Source of the DNA: Planctomycetia bacterium
GTDB lineage: Bacteria; Planctomycetota; Planctomycetia; Pirellulales; PNKZ01
NCBI GenBank assembly: GCA_021413845.1
Contig: JAIOPP010000024.1
Location: 1-64,000, forward strand
Reading direction: 5' to 3'
DNA length: 64,000 bases
The notes beneath the pieces are model-generated. The model did no database searches and was not told the DNA's origin. It was given only the letters and a program-made list of their open reading frames with translations. A program made the translations under genes and the position numbers. Below are positions 1 through 9,898 of this stretch, one piece after another (position 1 is the first letter of the stretch; the number at the start of each line of letters is the position of its first letter).

Positions 1-821
1 AGAACTTTGCCGTCCATGTTGCCGAAGATGTTGTGACCGACCCAACTCATGACGTTCAAATTGCGGCGGGCGAACATCGGGGCCAACACGCTCTTGAGCA
101 GCGTCTCGCCCGTCTTGCCGTCGTAGCCCATGTGGCGCGAGCTTCGTTCGCGAGCCAATTCGTCGATCGCCGGCAGGTTCGTACCAAGCGACGGCGTGAA
201 GTTCAAATGCGAGAACCCGAGATCGAGCGCGGCGATCGCGTAGAGCGAACTTGCGGGCAGCGTGCATTTGCGCGGCTTGTCGATCAGCTTATCGAGCTCG
301 CTCCACTTGGCCGGGAACTGCGCCGGGTCGACCGGAGGCTCCGTCGAAGCGACGTTGATGACGATCACATGAGCCAGCTTATTCTCTTCGGCGAACTTCT
401 TGAGATCGCCTTGAATGCGGGCGATCGTTTCGCGCGGCGTTTCGCTCTTCGTCGCTTTCACAGCCGCCGAAGCAAGGCCTTCGATCGTCGAACCGCAATT
501 CGCGACCGTGCCGGGCCGGATCACCTTGTCGAGCTTTTCCAGTTCGCTTTTCAGCTTCGTGATGAGCTCGCCGTCGATGGCGCGACTTTCGGTGCTCATC
601 CGCATCGCTTCTTCGTAACTCTTCAGCTCGCGAATCTCATGGCCGCCGATGACGAGATCTTTCCAGTCGATCAAATCGAGCGACTTAAACTGCGGCAACT
701 CGCTTACGAGCGCGGTCGTTTGCGTGAGACCCTTCTTAAGCGCCAATAGTCCGACGATAGCCGTCGAGGCGACGCCTCCCTTGGCGCCGATAAACCAAAC
801 ACCGATTCGATTGCGAGCCAT
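1..821 (-). CDS. ino1: Inositol-3-phosphate synthase, 3' end cut by window edge
   Basis: This NAD-dependent enzyme turns glucose 6-phosphate into 1D-myo-inositol 3-phosphate, the first step of inositol phospholipid and inositol-based solute synthesis. The frame opens at ATG 821 and stays open for 273 codons until it leaves the window. Residues 6-20 form a Rossmann start with GAKGGVAST. Later come a family-like NVASTEPP stretch, FTPSLG, and DGKTGETLLKS near the cut, the segment that lines the active site in this family. The C-terminal catalytic half is missing here only because the window ends. The gene is transcribed away from the cupin gene at 1089. The assignment rests on the conserved dinucleotide and DGKTGETL motifs. 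Confidence 0.85.
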   Translation of the reverse strand, partial: MARNRIGVWFIGAKGGVASTAIVGLLALKKGLTQTTALVSELPQFKSLDLIDWKDLVIGGHEIRELKSYEEAMRMSTESRAIDGELITKLKSELEKLDKVIRPGTVANCGSTIEGLASAAVKATKSETPRETIARIQGDLKKFAEENKLAHVIVINVASTEPPVDPAQFPAKWSELDKLIDKPRKCTLPASSLYAIAALDLGFSHLNFTPSLGTNLPAIDELARERSSRHMGYDGKTGETLLKSVLAPMFARRNLNVMSWVGHNIFGNMDGKV

Positions 822-1088
822 GCGAGTGCGTCTTTTCAGGGTGTGCGATTGCGGAGGCGAGGCGGGAGGGAAACCGGACGCGAGGACTTGATTTACCCGC
901 GTTGGCCGGTTTACGAACTCACAATTGTCGGCAACCGATTGCCCAACGTCAAGGATCGATCGAGGCGACGTATTTGCCGGGCGCAATGCGTGGAGCACAC
1001 CCTAATTCGAGCATCTCGTTGCCGTGTCTGATACCATGGCCGCGAGGTCACGATCGCAACCCATTCGCTTGTCGAGGAGACGATTGTC

Positions 1089-1451
1089 ATGCCTACGTTC
1101 ATACCCGGCCCGAAGGTCGTAGCGGCGGCAGGAAATCTTCCGAAACGGATCGAAGAGTTCATCGGTCGAGCCAACTCGGGCACGGCTTCCGTCAGCGTGG
1201 CGCGCATGGTCAGTCCGGCGGGTTGGGTCGAGCCGGGACAAACGCCGGAATTCGACGAATACACGCTCGTCTTAAAAGGGACGTTGCACGTCAAGACGCG
1301 CGAAGGAGAGATCAAGATCGCCGCCGGGCAGGCGATCATTACCCACGGCGGTGAATGGATCCAGTACAGCACGCCGGGCACGGAAGGTGCCGAATACGTT
1401 GCCGTTTGCTTGCCGGCCTTTTCGCCGGGCACCGTGCATCGCGATGCGTGA
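1089..1451 (+). CDS. Small single-domain cupin protein
   Basis: A 120-residue protein with one cupin barrel. The pattern EFDEYTLVLKGTLHV then GQAIITHGGEW matches the two cupin motifs, and the acidic and histidine residues are partly suited to metal binding. Single-cupin proteins of this size range from sugar-binding sensors to small isomerases or dioxygenases, so the substrate cannot be named. The start ATG has a GAGGAG ribosome site at 1073-1078 with good spacing. A 267-base gap separates it from the divergent inositol-phosphate synthase, and the next gene begins 43 bases after its stop on the same strand. Confidence 0.75.
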   Translation: MPTFIPGPKVVAAAGNLPKRIEEFIGRANSGTASVSVARMVSPAGWVEPGQTPEFDEYTLVLKGTLHVKTREGEIKIAAGQAIITHGGEWIQYSTPGTEGAEYVAVCLPAFSPGTVHRDA

Positions 1452-1494
1452 ACGAACCATGTGAACGGCGACGGCCGATTTCGAGCGAAAACCG

Positions 1495-2268
1495 ATGAAC
1501 GATTCGACATCGACCCCACCTGCCGCTCCGACGCGCGCCGATCGCTTACGCCTGCGCGAACGACCGCAACGAAGATCTGCGATGCGGCAGTCTTGGCGCT
1601 CGTTGCTGTTCGCCCATTGGCGCGTCGATCCCGATCGGATTCAACGAACTCTGCCCAAGGGTCTTTATGTCGACACGTTCGACGGCTCGGCTTATATCGG
1701 CGTCGTCCCGTTCTTCATGCGCAACATCCGCCCTTGGTGGTTCCCTTGTCTTCCCGGGCTGTCGAACTTCCTCGAACTCAATGTCCGAACCTATGTCTAT
1801 GATGCCGCGGGAACTCCGGGCGTTTGGTTCTACTCACTCGATTGCAATCAGCCGCTCGCGGTGTGGGGAGCGAGAAAGTTTTATCATCTCCCGTATCGAC
1901 ATGCCGCGATGAGCGCTCCACAGCTCGGCGCCACGATCTCTTATGCATCGCGCGTCGCGCGATCGGAGCTCCATTGCAACGTGCGCTACACGCTCGACAG
2001 CAACGAGCGCGAAGCGGTTCCCGGCTCGCTCGATTTCTTCCTGATCGAACGCTATGTGCTGTTCGCGGAGAGCCGACACGGAGAGCCATTCTCGGGCCAA
2101 GTCTACCATCGACCCTATCCAATCGTGGCCGCAAGCATCGCCGATTGGGATTGCAATCTTTTTACGACGCAGGACTTCGGCATCGACGGCTCAAAACCGG
2201 AACTCCTATGCGGTTCGCATGGAGTCGACGTCGAAGTCTTCGGGTTGCAACACGCTACCGAAGGATGA
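1495..2268 (+). CDS. DUF2071 / YqjF-like protein
   Basis: A 257-residue soluble protein resembling the YqjF (DUF2071) family. Visible family features are the N-terminal RQSWRSLLFAHWRVDP, the LPKGLYVDTFDGSAYIGVVPF stretch in which a ligand-binding barrel begins, and the later ELNVRTYVYDAAGTPGVWFYSLD. The biochemical role of the family is unknown; it is often next to stress or redox genes. The gene lies 43 bases behind the cupin and could share its transcript. It converges on ftsH with only 19 bases between the stop codons. Confidence 0.75.
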   Translation: MNDSTSTPPAAPTRADRLRLRERPQRRSAMRQSWRSLLFAHWRVDPDRIQRTLPKGLYVDTFDGSAYIGVVPFFMRNIRPWWFPCLPGLSNFLELNVRTYVYDAAGTPGVWFYSLDCNQPLAVWGARKFYHLPYRHAAMSAPQLGATISYASRVARSELHCNVRYTLDSNEREAVPGSLDFFLIERYVLFAESRHGEPFSGQVYHRPYPIVAASIADWDCNLFTTQDFGIDGSKPELLCGSHGVDVEVFGLQHATEG

Positions 2269-2287
2269 ACTTCGGAAGCGACCGGCT

Positions 2288-4579
2288 CTACCCCTGCCCT
2301 TGCGAGCGGTCGTCCAGCAGTTGCGGGGGCTCGATCAAGTCTCGTGCGACCGGCGGCACCTCGCGCGGCGCGGTCGAGGTATAGCGCCGCCCTTCCGTGC
2401 CCGGCATGAGGAACGGCCCGGTCGAATTCGCTTCGACGATTTGTTTCAACTCCGCGCCGTCGATCACTTCCTTCTCGAGCACACGCTCGGCGACTGCGAC
2501 GAGTGCGGCCTTGCGCGTCGTCAAGATGTGTTGCACCCCTTCGATCGCGGCACTGATGATTCGTTTCACTTCTTCATCTATTTCACGGGCCGTTTTCTCG
2601 CTGATCGTGTGGTCGTTTGCCATATCGCGCGAGCTTGCTATGAACGGCGAGCGGTTGCTGGCCCGATAGGTCACGCGGCCGAGTCGGCTCATGCCGAAGT
2701 CCATCACCATCGAGCGTGCGATGCCGCTGGCCCGTTCGAGATCGTTCTGAGCGCCGGTCGAGACGTCGTTGAAGATCATCTCTTCGGTCATCGTGCCGGC
2801 GAGGAGGATCTGCAGATAGCTTTCGAGTTCGGCGTGCGTCGTCATGTATCGATCTTCTTCCGGCCGCATGATGACCGACGCTAGGGCATTGAGCCCGCGC
2901 GGAATGATCGAGACGCGATGGACCGGATAGGTGTTCGGCAACGAGTAAGCCGCCAGTGCGTGGCCCGCTTCGTGGTAGGCCATCCGTTGCTTCTCGTCGG
3001 CTTGAATGACGCGATGTTTCTTTTCCATGCCCGAGGTGACCCGATCGATCCCCTCGTTGAACTCGTCCATTCCGACGGACGTTTTTCCTTTGCGCGCCGC
3101 CAGCAGCGCCGCTTCGTTCACGAGGTTCGCCAGGTCGGCTCCGGCAAGACCCGACGTCACTTTCGCCACCATCTTGAGGTCGACCGTCTCGTCGAGCTTC
3201 ACACCATGAACGTGAACGTTCAGAATCTTTTCGCGCCCGCGCACGTCGGGCCGGTCGACGACCACTTGGCGATCGAAACGGCCGGGTCGCAACAACGCGG
3301 GGTCGAGCGTTTCCGGACGATTGGTCGCGGCCAGCACGATCACGCCGTTGTTCGAGACGAAGCCGTCCATTTCGACGAGAAGTGCGTTGAGCGTTTGTTC
3401 GCGCTCGTCATTGCCGCCGACGATGTTGCCGCCGCGCGTCTTGCCGAGGGCGTCGAGTTCATCGATGAAGATGATACAAGGAGATTTCGCTTCCGCTTGC
3501 TGAAACATATCGCGAACTCGGGCCGCCCCGACGCCGACGAACATTTCGACGAAATCGCTTCCCGACAGGCTATAGAACGGAACACCCGCCTCCCCCGCGA
3601 TCGCCTTCGCCAGCAATGTTTTTCCGGTTCCGGGCGGACCGATGAGCAACACCCCTTTCGGAATCCGTGCGCCGAGGCGTTGAAACTTTTCCGGCGATTT
3701 GAGGAACTCGACGACTTCGCGTAGTTCTTCCACCGCTTCGTCGATGCCGGCCACTTCTTCGAACGTGACGCCGATATCTTCTTGGGCATACATCTTCCCG
3801 CGGCTTCGGCCGAACGACATCGGCGACCCGGCACCGCTCAGGCGTCGCATGGCAATGAAGATGAACAACAACATCAAGCCGGTCAGAATAATCATCGGCA
3901 AGTATTGCTTGATCGGATGCGGCTGGCCTTCGGCGCTGACGTCGTGAAAGCCATTGTCCATGAACAGCTTCATCAACGTGCCGTTGTCGTTGTCGAACCC
4001 GTAACGACCGGTATGGAACGTCACGTTCCTCTCGGCATCGCCGGCGGGCTCGATCGACTCCATCGTTACGGTGCCGGTGACTTCCATCGGCGTGACTTTG
4101 ATGTTCGCCAACTCGGAATAGCGAGTGACACGACGCCGGCCGACGGACTCGCCGCTCACGACGTCGATATAACGCAATTGATTCCGGAGCGCTTGCACCG
4201 CAGCCGACTCCGACTTAGCGGCATCCCCCCCGCGCGTTGAAATCGAGGGAGGAGTCGCCGCTGCCGATGGCGATGTCCCGGTGGCAGTCGGTACGGCAAC
4301 AGGAGCGGTGCCCGTCGGTGTTGCCGCGGCCGGCACGGAAGCGGAAGGGATCGGCGTTGGGGTCGCCACACCGATCGTCGATGTGGCCTTCGGATTTCCC
4401 TTTTGGATGAGTTGCACGAGCTCTAGATAAGGAATCTCCGCTTCCCGAGTCGTCCGTACGAAATAGGCCGAAAGGAATAAAAACCCGCAGGTTGCGAGAA
4501 AAACCCAGAGCAGAACGGTCGTGAACGTGGCGGGCTTTTTCTCAGGCGTATTCGGGCGCGGTTTCGGCTGATTTTCCAT
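2288..4579 (-). CDS. ftsH: FtsH membrane AAA+ zinc metalloprotease
   Basis: FtsH unfolds and degrades membrane and short-lived cytosolic proteins from a hexamer anchored in the inner membrane. A first membrane segment lies at about residues 20-40 and a second at about 230-248, before the AAA domain. Walker A is GPPGTGKT at 314-321, Walker B is [12 protein letters not shown], and the second region of homology ends in RPGRFDRQ. The zinc site is HEAGH at 536-540 with a third ligand D613. At 763 residues it is longer than the usual 610-650. The excess is mostly a Pro/Thr/Ala/Ser-rich linker at about residues 65-115 in the extracytoplasmic part. The C-terminus is also extended. The gene is single and has its own likely promoter upstream. 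Confidence 0.97.
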   Translation of the reverse strand: MENQPKPRPNTPEKKPATFTTVLLWVFLATCGFLFLSAYFVRTTREAEIPYLELVQLIQKGNPKATSTIGVATPTPIPSASVPAAATPTGTAPVAVPTATGTSPSAAATPPSISTRGGDAAKSESAAVQALRNQLRYIDVVSGESVGRRRVTRYSELANIKVTPMEVTGTVTMESIEPAGDAERNVTFHTGRYGFDNDNGTLMKLFMDNGFHDVSAEGQPHPIKQYLPMIILTGLMLLFIFIAMRRLSGAGSPMSFGRSRGKMYAQEDIGVTFEEVAGIDEAVEELREVVEFLKSPEKFQRLGARIPKGVLLIGPPGTGKTLLAKAIAGEAGVPFYSLSGSDFVEMFVGVGAARVRDMFQQAEAKSPCIIFIDELDALGKTRGGNIVGGNDEREQTLNALLVEMDGFVSNNGVIVLAATNRPETLDPALLRPGRFDRQVVVDRPDVRGREKILNVHVHGVKLDETVDLKMVAKVTSGLAGADLANLVNEAALLAARKGKTSVGMDEFNEGIDRVTSGMEKKHRVIQADEKQRMAYHEAGHALAAYSLPNTYPVHRVSIIPRGLNALASVIMRPEEDRYMTTHAELESYLQILLAGTMTEEMIFNDVSTGAQNDLERASGIARSMVMDFGMSRLGRVTYRASNRSPFIASSRDMANDHTISEKTAREIDEEVKRIISAAIEGVQHILTTRKAALVAVAERVLEKEVIDGAELKQIVEANSTGPFLMPGTEGRRYTSTAPREVPPVARDLIEPPQLLDDRSQGQG

Positions 4580-4623
4580 GCGAAGTCACTATTCTCGCGT
4601 TTCGAGGTGATGCGGTCCTTGCT

Positions 4624-4653
4624 ATTGTAACACGCCTTCGACGATCGGGTGAA
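4624..4653 (-). promoter_or_regulatory. Candidate sigma-70 type promoter of ftsH
   Basis: On the minus strand TTCACC (4653-4648) is followed after 18 bases by TACAAT (4629-4624). The predicted start is near 4617, about 38 bases before the ftsH ATG. The -10 is good and the -35 is fair. The rest of the 4580-4898 gap holds no gene I can support. Confidence 0.45.
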
Positions 4654-4898
4654 GAACGCCGCCTCGGGTTGTCGCCTTCGACGACGACGCCTAGAATGTC
4701 CATCGGCGTGCGGAACTATCGGCGGCGCTTGACATTAGCACGTCGTCGTTCGCCGATGAACTGATCGAAATCGCGGCAGCCTCCGCACCGGCCGCTAGCG
4801 CGCCAGGCGCGGGTTTGCCGACTGTCCGCCGCACGATCGTCCTCTTAATCGCCCCAACCTTCGCTTCGCTCGTTCGACCGCATGACAAGCTCGTTCGC

Positions 4899-6053
4899 AT
4901 GACCACGCAAGTCGCCGTTCTCGGATCGACCGGGAGTATCGGACGCAACACCCTCGAGGTGATCGCAGCATCCGCAGGGCGTTTGCGCGCAGTAGCACTG
5001 ACGGCGTTCGCGAACACCGAACTGTTGCTCCGCCAAGCTTGCGAATTCCGCCCGCGCTGGGTCGTAGCTGCCGATGCCGAGGCCGCGAAGCGAACCGATT
5101 GGTCGTCGTTGCCGCCGGAATGCGAGTTGCTCGTCGGGTCCGACGCCGTTCCTCGTATCGCCTCCGAATCGGCTGTCGATGTCGTCGTCACCGCGATCGT
5201 CGGCAGCGCCGGGCTGCGCGGTACCTGGGCTGCGCTCGAAGCCGGTAAAAAGGTCGCCTTAGCGAACAAAGAGACCCTGGTCATGGCCGGCGGACTCGCC
5301 ATGAGGCTTGCCGCCGAACGTGGCGCCGTGATCATTCCCGTCGACAGCGAGCACAGCGCCGTCTTCCAAGCCTTGCAAGCCGGCCGACGCCATGAAGTTC
5401 GCAGAATCGTGCTGACTGCCAGCGGCGGCCCCTTTCGCAACTACACGCTCGAACAGCTTTCGACCGTAACCGTAGCCGACGCTTTAGCGCATCCCACCTG
5501 GAATATGGGCCGCAAGATCACGGTCGATTCGGCAACGATGATGAACAAGGCTCTCGAAATCATCGAGGCCCGTTGGTTGTTCGACCTTACGAGCGACCGG
5601 ATCGGCGTGGCGATCCATCCTCAGTCGGTGGTGCATTCGATGGTCGAGTATGTAGATGGCTCGGTCGTCGCGCAGCTCAGCCCGCCGGATATGAAGCTGC
5701 CGATCCAATATGCGCTCACGTATCCGGATCGTCTGCCCGGTCCTGCCGCTAAAATCGATTGGACCGCACCTCAAAAGCTCGAATTCTTTCCCCCCGACAC
5801 GACCCGCTTCCCGGCTTTGGAACTAGGCTTGGAAGCGGCCCGTAGCGGCGGCACGACCGGTGCCGTGCTGAATGCGGCGAACGAAGCGGCGGTCGCGCAG
5901 TTTCTTGCCGGTGAAATCAAGTTCACCGATATCGTCCCGGCGTGTCGCAGCGTGCTGGACTCTCACAATTACGAACCGCAACCGACGCTCGACCGGCTCA
6001 TCGAGTCCGATCGTTGGGCTCGACAGGAGATCGCGAATTGGATTTGCCATTAG
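4899..6053 (+). CDS. dxr: 1-deoxy-D-xylulose 5-phosphate reductoisomerase
   Basis: Dxr is the committing step of the MEP isoprenoid pathway: it rearranges and reduces DXP to 2-C-methyl-D-erythritol 4-phosphate with NADPH and a divalent metal. Residues 5-14 (VAVLGSTGSI) are the NADPH loop. Further family motifs are LANKETLVMAG, PVDSEHSA, the flexible-loop LTASGGPFR, and WNMGRKITVDSATMMNK with the metal ligands. I chose ATG 4899 because the protein then begins directly at the Rossmann strand at the normal length of 384 residues. An in-frame ATG at 4815 would add an unlikely arginine-rich leader. The 3' end overlaps rseP, so the two are probably translated together. Pairing of dxr with rseP is common in bacteria. 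Confidence 0.96.
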   Translation: MTTQVAVLGSTGSIGRNTLEVIAASAGRLRAVALTAFANTELLLRQACEFRPRWVVAADAEAAKRTDWSSLPPECELLVGSDAVPRIASESAVDVVVTAIVGSAGLRGTWAALEAGKKVALANKETLVMAGGLAMRLAAERGAVIIPVDSEHSAVFQALQAGRRHEVRRIVLTASGGPFRNYTLEQLSTVTVADALAHPTWNMGRKITVDSATMMNKALEIIEARWLFDLTSDRIGVAIHPQSVVHSMVEYVDGSVVAQLSPPDMKLPIQYALTYPDRLPGPAAKIDWTAPQKLEFFPPDTTRFPALELGLEAARSGGTTGAVLNAANEAAVAQFLAGEIKFTDIVPACRSVLDSHNYEPQPTLDRLIESDRWARQEIANWICH

Positions 6054-8146
6054 TCGCCGCCGCGTCCTCGATCGATTGGTCCTACTGGGGGCATCTCGCC
6101 CAAGGCATCCTCGCGCTCGGCCTTGTGATCTTCATTCATGAGTTCGGCCATTTCGCAGCCGCGAAACTTTGCGGCGTGCGGGTCGAAAAGTTTTACGTCG
6201 GCTTCGATCCCTACGGGCTACGGCTGTTTCGCTTCCGCCACGGCGAAACGGAATACGGCATCGGCGCGATCCCGCTCGGCGGCTACGTCTACATGCTCGG
6301 CCAAACCGACAACCCCGGCAAGCAAGCCGAGGAAGCGGAGCGCGCTAAAGCATTGAACGCCGGATCGGCGGCCGAAGGGCTCGTCGAAGGTCAAACGATC
6401 GAGAAGCAACAAGTCGTTTGGGATCCGCGCAGCTACCCGGCGCAATCGGTGCCGGAGCGGATGCTCATCATCTCGGCAGGGGTGATAATGAACGCGATCA
6501 CGGCGTTCTGCTTCGCTACGGTCGCGTATCTCATGGGAGTTCAATACACGCCGACGTCGGTCACGGCGGTTTCTCCCGGCGGGCCGGCTTGGGAAAAGAA
6601 CCTGAGCGCCGGCGACGTGATCGTGCAGATCGACGACGTAACGAAGCCTCGCTTCGAAGCCGATCTTCGCTCGCGCGTGGCGCTAGCCGATCTGAAAAAG
6701 GGGCTCGAATTTCGAGTCAAGCGCGCCGGTAGCGACGAATATGCGCTCGTCGTCCATCCTCGCAAGCCGCGCGCAGATACCGTTCCGTCGCTCGGCATCG
6801 CCGGGCCGACTCTTACGAAGCTGAGCAACCCGAAGGATACGAAGAAGTTCCCCTCGACGCTCGAAGGAACACCGGCCCGTGCCGCCGTTCCGGCATTCGA
6901 GCCGGGCGACGAATTCGTTAAGATCGGCGACCGCGATGTGCATTCGTACGTCGACATCGCGACCGCGATGACCGAGTTCGCGGATCGGAAGCTTCCGATC
7001 ACGGTGCGTCGCACGACGGTCGACGCCGGTGGGACCGTGACCGTGCGCGAAGTGAAAACCGAAGTCGCTCCCCGGCCGCTGCGCATGCTGGGCATGACGA
7101 TGCAGTTCGGTCCGATCGTGAGCGTGCAAATCGACTCGCCTGCGGCCAAGGCCGGATTGCAAGTCGGCGATGTTTTGAAGTCGATCGACGGCGAACCCCT
7201 GGGGGATCCCGTCACCGCGTCGGAGCGATTCCGCCGCAAGCAAAAATCGGCGCCGGAAAAGGCATGGCACATCGTCGTCGAACGCAAGACCGGCGACAGC
7301 GCGAAAGAACTGACGCTCGACATCGTGCCGCGTGCGGCCGATCGCTTCGAAGCCCCTCTTACGTTCCCTTACTTGTCGTTGCCGACCCTGGGCATCGCGT
7401 ATTCGATTCCGCCCGTCATCGCGACGGTCGAGCCGGGAAGTTCGGCGGAGAAGGCCGGATTGAAGGCGGGAGATACGCTGACGCTCTTCAAAACGCAACC
7501 GACAAGCGAGCCTCTCGAATCGGGTGAAGCTCCGGAAGCAAGAAGCATCAAGCTCACCGAGAACGACATCAACAATTGGCCGGCCTGTGCGCTCGGGCTG
7601 ACCAGCATGCGCAACAGCACGAAGATCGAACTCACGACGAGCGACGGCCGAAAGGTCGTGCTCGAACCGATCGACTCGAAGGAGTTCTTCTCTACCGATC
7701 GTGGCTTCATCTTCCAAGCTCCGAAAGAAATTCGCAAAGCCGAAGACTTATCTCAAGCCTTCAACTACGCCTGGATCGACACGCGCGATTCGATGACGCA
7801 GGTCTATCGCTTTCTGCATGCGATGTGGATCGGTCAGATCCCGCCGAACAACGTCGGCGGTGTCATCACCATCGCTACGCAAGCCGGCGAGGCGGCCTCG
7901 GGCGGCCTGTCGACGCTGCTCCTGTTCTTGATGATGCTCAGTTGCAATCTCGCCGTGCTCAACTTCTTGCCGTTCCCGGTTCTCGACGGCGGCCACATGG
8001 TGCTGTTGATGTACGAGGGAATCTTTCGGCGTCCGCCGCCGGAGCGGTTCGTCAACTATCTCCAATTGGTCGGACTCTGCTGCTTGTTGTTCCTCATGGG
8101 CTACGCCTTGAAGAACGACATCTTCCGGCTTCCGTGGCTGAACTAA
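6038..8146 (+). CDS. rseP: Site-2 metalloprotease RseP with several PDZ domains
   Basis: An intramembrane zinc protease that cleaves membrane-bound regulators such as anti-sigma factors after a first cut by another protease. The first membrane helix carries HEFGH (residues 34-38), and the last part carries the second metal motif LDGG near residue 649. Between them are PDZ domains starting near residues 175, 360 and 460, plus a degenerate PDZ-like segment near 290. The E. coli enzyme has two PDZ domains and 450 residues; this one has 702. The start is set at TTG 6038, which has AGGAG at 6025-6029 and overlaps dxr by 16 bases. A longer frame from 5942 would lie almost entirely inside dxr. A TTG at 6044 is also possible. 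Confidence 0.93.
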   Translation: MDLPLVAAASSIDWSYWGHLAQGILALGLVIFIHEFGHFAAAKLCGVRVEKFYVGFDPYGLRLFRFRHGETEYGIGAIPLGGYVYMLGQTDNPGKQAEEAERAKALNAGSAAEGLVEGQTIEKQQVVWDPRSYPAQSVPERMLIISAGVIMNAITAFCFATVAYLMGVQYTPTSVTAVSPGGPAWEKNLSAGDVIVQIDDVTKPRFEADLRSRVALADLKKGLEFRVKRAGSDEYALVVHPRKPRADTVPSLGIAGPTLTKLSNPKDTKKFPSTLEGTPARAAVPAFEPGDEFVKIGDRDVHSYVDIATAMTEFADRKLPITVRRTTVDAGGTVTVREVKTEVAPRPLRMLGMTMQFGPIVSVQIDSPAAKAGLQVGDVLKSIDGEPLGDPVTASERFRRKQKSAPEKAWHIVVERKTGDSAKELTLDIVPRAADRFEAPLTFPYLSLPTLGIAYSIPPVIATVEPGSSAEKAGLKAGDTLTLFKTQPTSEPLESGEAPEARSIKLTENDINNWPACALGLTSMRNSTKIELTTSDGRKVVLEPIDSKEFFSTDRGFIFQAPKEIRKAEDLSQAFNYAWIDTRDSMTQVYRFLHAMWIGQIPPNNVGGVITIATQAGEAASGGLSTLLLFLMMLSCNLAVLNFLPFPVLDGGHMVLLMYEGIFRRPPPERFVNYLQLVGLCCLLFLMGYALKNDIFRLPWLN

Positions 8147-8871
8147 CGGACGCGAACAGCGGGCGATCGCGCTCGCAGTTGCTTCCCGACGGCGTCGTTT
8201 TGTTCGATGCCGTCGGGACATTGCTTCGGCCCGAGCCTGCCGTGGCGGAAGCCTATGCCGCGGCTGGCGCACGCTACGGCTCGCGACTTTCTCGAACCGA
8301 TATCGATGCCGCATTCCGCAGAGTCTTCACGGCGGAAAAGGCCGCGGACTTACGGGACAACGAAGGCCGAACCGACGAAGCTCGCGAGCGAGAGCGTTGG
8401 CGAGCGATCGTCGCCGGCGTGTTCGACGACGTCCCGGCCGAGCGTCGCGACGCGCTCTTCGAAGAGCTTTGGAACCACTTCGCGGCACCGTCTTCATGGC
8501 GACTGTTCGACGACGTGCGACCGATGCTCAAGCGACTCATCGCGGCCGGCCGCTCCGTGGCGATCGCCTCGAACTTCGATCGCCGGCTGACGCCGATCGT
8601 CGCGACGCTTTTACCGGAGATTCCGCTCGAACGAGTGTTCGTCTCGTCCCTTGTCGGATATCGCAAGCCGGCGACGGGATTCTTTCGCGCTAGCGAGCGC
8701 AAGCTCGTCGAGCTTGGCATCACAACCAAGTCGTGTACGCTCATCGGCGACGACATCGACGAAGATTTTCACGGTGCGCAAGCGGCAAACTGGCAAGCGA
8801 TGTTACTCGACCGAGACGATCGATACCCCGGCCTCACGCCGCGCATTCGCAGCTTAGACGAACTCCTCTGA
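8134..8871 (+). CDS. HAD-superfamily hydrolase, REG-2-like
   Basis: A 245-residue Rossmann-like phosphohydrolase with an alpha-helical cap. Motif I is LFDAVGTLLRP, motif II is VAIASNFD, motif III is YRKPATGFF, and motif IV is LIGDDIDEDFHGA. In motif I the second aspartate of the usual DxD is valine, as in the REG-2/HDHD3 branch of the superfamily; this residue normally acts as acid/base, so activity may be weak or the substrate special. The GTG start at 8134 overlaps the end of rseP by 13 bases, and no ribosome site is seen, which suggests translational coupling. It is the last gene of the dxr-rseP group and converges on the ROK kinase. Confidence 0.85.
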   Translation: MAELTDANSGRSRSQLLPDGVVLFDAVGTLLRPEPAVAEAYAAAGARYGSRLSRTDIDAAFRRVFTAEKAADLRDNEGRTDEARERERWRAIVAGVFDDVPAERRDALFEELWNHFAAPSSWRLFDDVRPMLKRLIAAGRSVAIASNFDRRLTPIVATLLPEIPLERVFVSSLVGYRKPATGFFRASERKLVELGITTKSCTLIGDDIDEDFHGAQAANWQAMLLDRDDRYPGLTPRIRSLDELL

Positions 8872-8886
8872 GCGACTCGCGCCGCG

Positions 8887-9828
8887 TTACTCGATCGTTT
8901 CGCGCGCGAGCGCCAGCGCCCCATGCACGACCATCGCTTCGCCGAGCTTCGGTGCCGCGATCTCGTAAGTTCCGACGAGCGTCGGAAACACGTACCGCTC
9001 CACTGCCGTACGGAGCGGTCGATAAAACATCGTCTCACCCATCAAAGCCACGCCCCCTCCGACGATGACGCTTTGCGGCGCAAGCAGCGTGATCGTCTGC
9101 GCGATGGCCCAACCGAGCGTCTCGATGGCTCTGTCGAGAATCACCTGCGAAGGTCCATGTCCGCGCTCCGCCGCATATGCGAGCTCGCGCGCGGTGATTC
9201 GAACCGTCGCCCGCTCACTTTGGATGCTCGGCAACTCCGCGAAGATCGGATCGGCGACTAACTTCGCAGCGGCTCGCTCGATGCCGAGGCCGGAGGCGAT
9301 CGATTCGACCGTATCATGCGCATCGACGGCGGAGAGGCCTGGCCGTAAGTGGCCGATCTCCGCAGTAGCGGGTCCGAAGCCGTGATAGAGCTTGCCGTGC
9401 TGCACGAAGCCGCCGCCGATTCCGGTTCCTACGGTTACATAGAAAACGGGATCGCGACCCTCCCCTGCTCCGAACCGCGCTTCGGCCAATGCGGCAAGGT
9501 CGGCATCGTTGCCCAGCGCACATCCCAAGCCAAGCGCCTCGCGACACCACGCGGCCAAGGGAAAGTCGTCCCATCCGGCGACTTGATGGCTCGTGATCGT
9601 CCGGCCGGAGATCGCATCGATCGGCCCTCCGAAGCCGATGCCGACCGCGGCCAGGCCGAACTCATCCATCAACGGCCCCGCCGCCGCCGCGATTTGCTTA
9701 CGAATCCCCGCCGCTCCGGCTTCCCGATCGATCGTCAATCGGACGGGCTCTGCGGCGAACGTGCCGTCGCCGGGTCCGACGCCGAGTTGCAACTTCGTGC
9801 CGCCGATTTCGATTCCTAAGAACATCAT
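8887..9828 (-). CDS. ROK-family sugar kinase (glucokinase-like)
   Basis: A 313-residue ROK protein that likely phosphorylates glucose or an amino sugar with ATP. Residues 3-13 hold the phosphate loop FLGIEIGGTKL. GIGFGGPID and LGNDADLAALAE follow, with the catalytic aspartate in the latter. VTVGTGIGGG and AEIGHLRPG mark the ROK core. Just after the GH motif most ROK kinases have a CxCGxxGC zinc cluster; here the stretch reads LRPGLSAVDAHDTVE and has no cysteines, so the zinc site is absent. The protein begins with two methionines, and either could be used. No sugar-pathway genes flank it. Confidence 0.85.
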   Translation of the reverse strand: MMFLGIEIGGTKLQLGVGPGDGTFAAEPVRLTIDREAGAAGIRKQIAAAAGPLMDEFGLAAVGIGFGGPIDAISGRTITSHQVAGWDDFPLAAWCREALGLGCALGNDADLAALAEARFGAGEGRDPVFYVTVGTGIGGGFVQHGKLYHGFGPATAEIGHLRPGLSAVDAHDTVESIASGLGIERAAAKLVADPIFAELPSIQSERATVRITARELAYAAERGHGPSQVILDRAIETLGWAIAQTITLLAPQSVIVGGGVALMGETMFYRPLRTAVERYVFPTLVGTYEIAAPKLGEAMVVHGALALARETIE

Positions 9829-9898
9829 CGCAATGGCGACTCCGGCCGTGATCGCAGAACCGCTCGTTTCTTAGAACGGCGACTGCTTATTCACCGGC

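Noticed and set aside
5942-6037. Upstream start for rseP inside dxr
   Set aside because: The added residues are an out-of-frame reading of dxr; TTG 6038 has a proper ribosome site.
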